DNA of 33,254 nt from Bacteroidales bacterium (GTDB lineage Bacteria > Bacteroidota > Bacteroidia > Bacteroidales > P3): NCBI GenBank assembly GCA_024681475.1, contig JAILAT010000034.1, positions 1 through 33,254 on the forward strand, in the 5' to 3' direction. Positions 32,573-33,254 of the stretch are shown in pieces. A program made the translations under genes and the position numbers. Numbering within the stretch: position 1 is the stretch's first letter; each line of letters opens with the position of its first letter. The notes below the pieces were generated by a model that saw only the letters and a list, made by a program, of their open reading frames with translations, ran no database searches and was not told the origin of the DNA.

Positions 32573-33254
32573 ATGGCAAAACACAAGTTGGCACGCTTTG
32601 CGGAGAATCTCACCTTCCCGAACCTCTTCCAGGTCTCGTTTGAGTACCTGCAGGAGCATGGCTTCGAGTGGCGCGGACGGTGGAACGCCTTCTTCGGCAA
32701 CAACAACCCCATCGTGCTGGAACTGGGCTGTGGCAAAGGAGAATACACCATTGCCTTGGCCCGTGAGAACCCCGACCACAACCACATCGGTGTGGACATC
32801 AAAGGAGCACGGCTGTGGCGCGGCGCCAAGACCAGCAACGAGGAGCACATGGGCAACGTGGCCTTTGTACGCACACGCATCGAGCTAATATCCAGCTTTT
32901 TCGCTCCGGGAGAGGTATCGGAGATATGGGTCACATTCCCCGACCCGCAGCCCAAGAAACCCATGAAGAGGCTCACCAGTGAGCGCTTTCTGGAACGCTA
33001 TCGCCAGATTCTTGCGCCAGGCAGCCCTGTGCACCTGAAGACCGACTCGCAGGAGCTGTACGAATACACCCTCAACGAGGTTGTGCTGGACAGCGGCTAC
33101 AAGCTGCTTTACGCCACCAACGATCTCTACGGCCAGCATGACGACGGCAGTGGCGACAACTCGTTGCGCATGGCACGACAGGTGCAGACCTTCTATGAGT
33201 CGATGTTCCTCAAGGAGGGCAAAAGCATCACCTACCTCAAATTCGAGATCGACA
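32573..33254 (+). CDS. trmB: tRNA (guanine-N7-)-methyltransferase, cut by the window end
   Basis: 227 complete codons from ATG 32573, then the window ends without a stop. The SAM-binding motif is LELGCGKGEYTIALA (about 49-63), followed by HIGVDIKGARLWRGAK. The family-specific TFPDPQPKK precedes KRLTSERFLERY and LKTDSQELYEYT. It makes m7G46 in the variable loop of tRNAs. It is 34 bases after the HU/SPOR gene and probably cotranscribed. Only a few residues should be missing at the C-terminus. Confidence 0.95.
   Translation, partial: MAKHKLARFAENLTFPNLFQVSFEYLQEHGFEWRGRWNAFFGNNNPIVLELGCGKGEYTIALARENPDHNHIGVDIKGARLWRGAKTSNEEHMGNVAFVRTRIELISSFFAPGEVSEIWVTFPDPQPKKPMKRLTSERFLERYRQILAPGSPVHLKTDSQELYEYTLNEVVLDSGYKLLYATNDLYGQHDDGSGDNSLRMARQVQTFYESMFLKEGKSITYLKFEID

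Overview
The window looks like a chromosomal segment of a Bacteroidota bacterium, most likely Bacteroidales. It carries type IX secretion (T9SS) genes (PorU, PorV, a PorP/SprF protein and a GldJ/PorK-class lipoprotein), a Bacteroidota-type HU/SPOR protein and many lipoproteins. Several promoters fit the Bacteroidota consensus TTTG-N(18-20)-TANNTTTG. No family was searched in a database; all calls rest on reading translations and motifs.

Layout. (1) 1-4145, minus strand: a probable operon of a membrane J-domain protein, an ECF sigma factor, a membrane anti-sigma factor and an exported repeat protein. At the left edge is a short open frame that contains a copy of the 3' end and terminator of the next locus. 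(2) 4151-7056, minus: a PorP/SprF-like gene followed by a GldJ-like SUMF1 lipoprotein, with two tandem terminators. (3) 7412-14414, plus: porU, porV, ispF, clpS, nfeD and floA, ended by a bidirectional terminator. (4) 14514-16416, minus: an overlapping operon of three small cysteine-patterned lipoproteins and a DoxX/MauE-thioredoxin membrane protein; this is the least familiar system in the window. (5) 16446-20692, minus: O-methyltransferase, FtsK and an exported DUF4412-like protein. (6) 20797-23591: a Wza-like polysaccharide export lipoprotein abutting a decayed integration site. The site holds a 5'-truncated large serine recombinase, a partial copy of a tRNA 3' end with its terminator, an AT-rich orphan lipoprotein and an intact initiator tRNA-fMet. 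(7) 23685-29807, minus: glmM, a second SUMF1 lipoprotein, murF and dsbD. (8) 29860-33254, plus: deoxynucleoside kinase, an HU-CCDC81/SPOR membrane protein and trmB, which is cut by the window end.

How the parts fit. PorU (sortase) and PorV (shuttle) form the attachment step of T9SS; the PorP/GldJ-like pair belongs to the same secretion or gliding apparatus. The core genes porL, porM and porN are not in the window. GlmM and MurF serve peptidoglycan synthesis, FtsK chromosome segregation, and DsbD plus the DoxX-thioredoxin protein envelope thiol chemistry. The main points for follow-up are the cysteine-lipoprotein/DoxX operon, the tRNA-fMet integration scar, and the duplicated gldJ 3' end.
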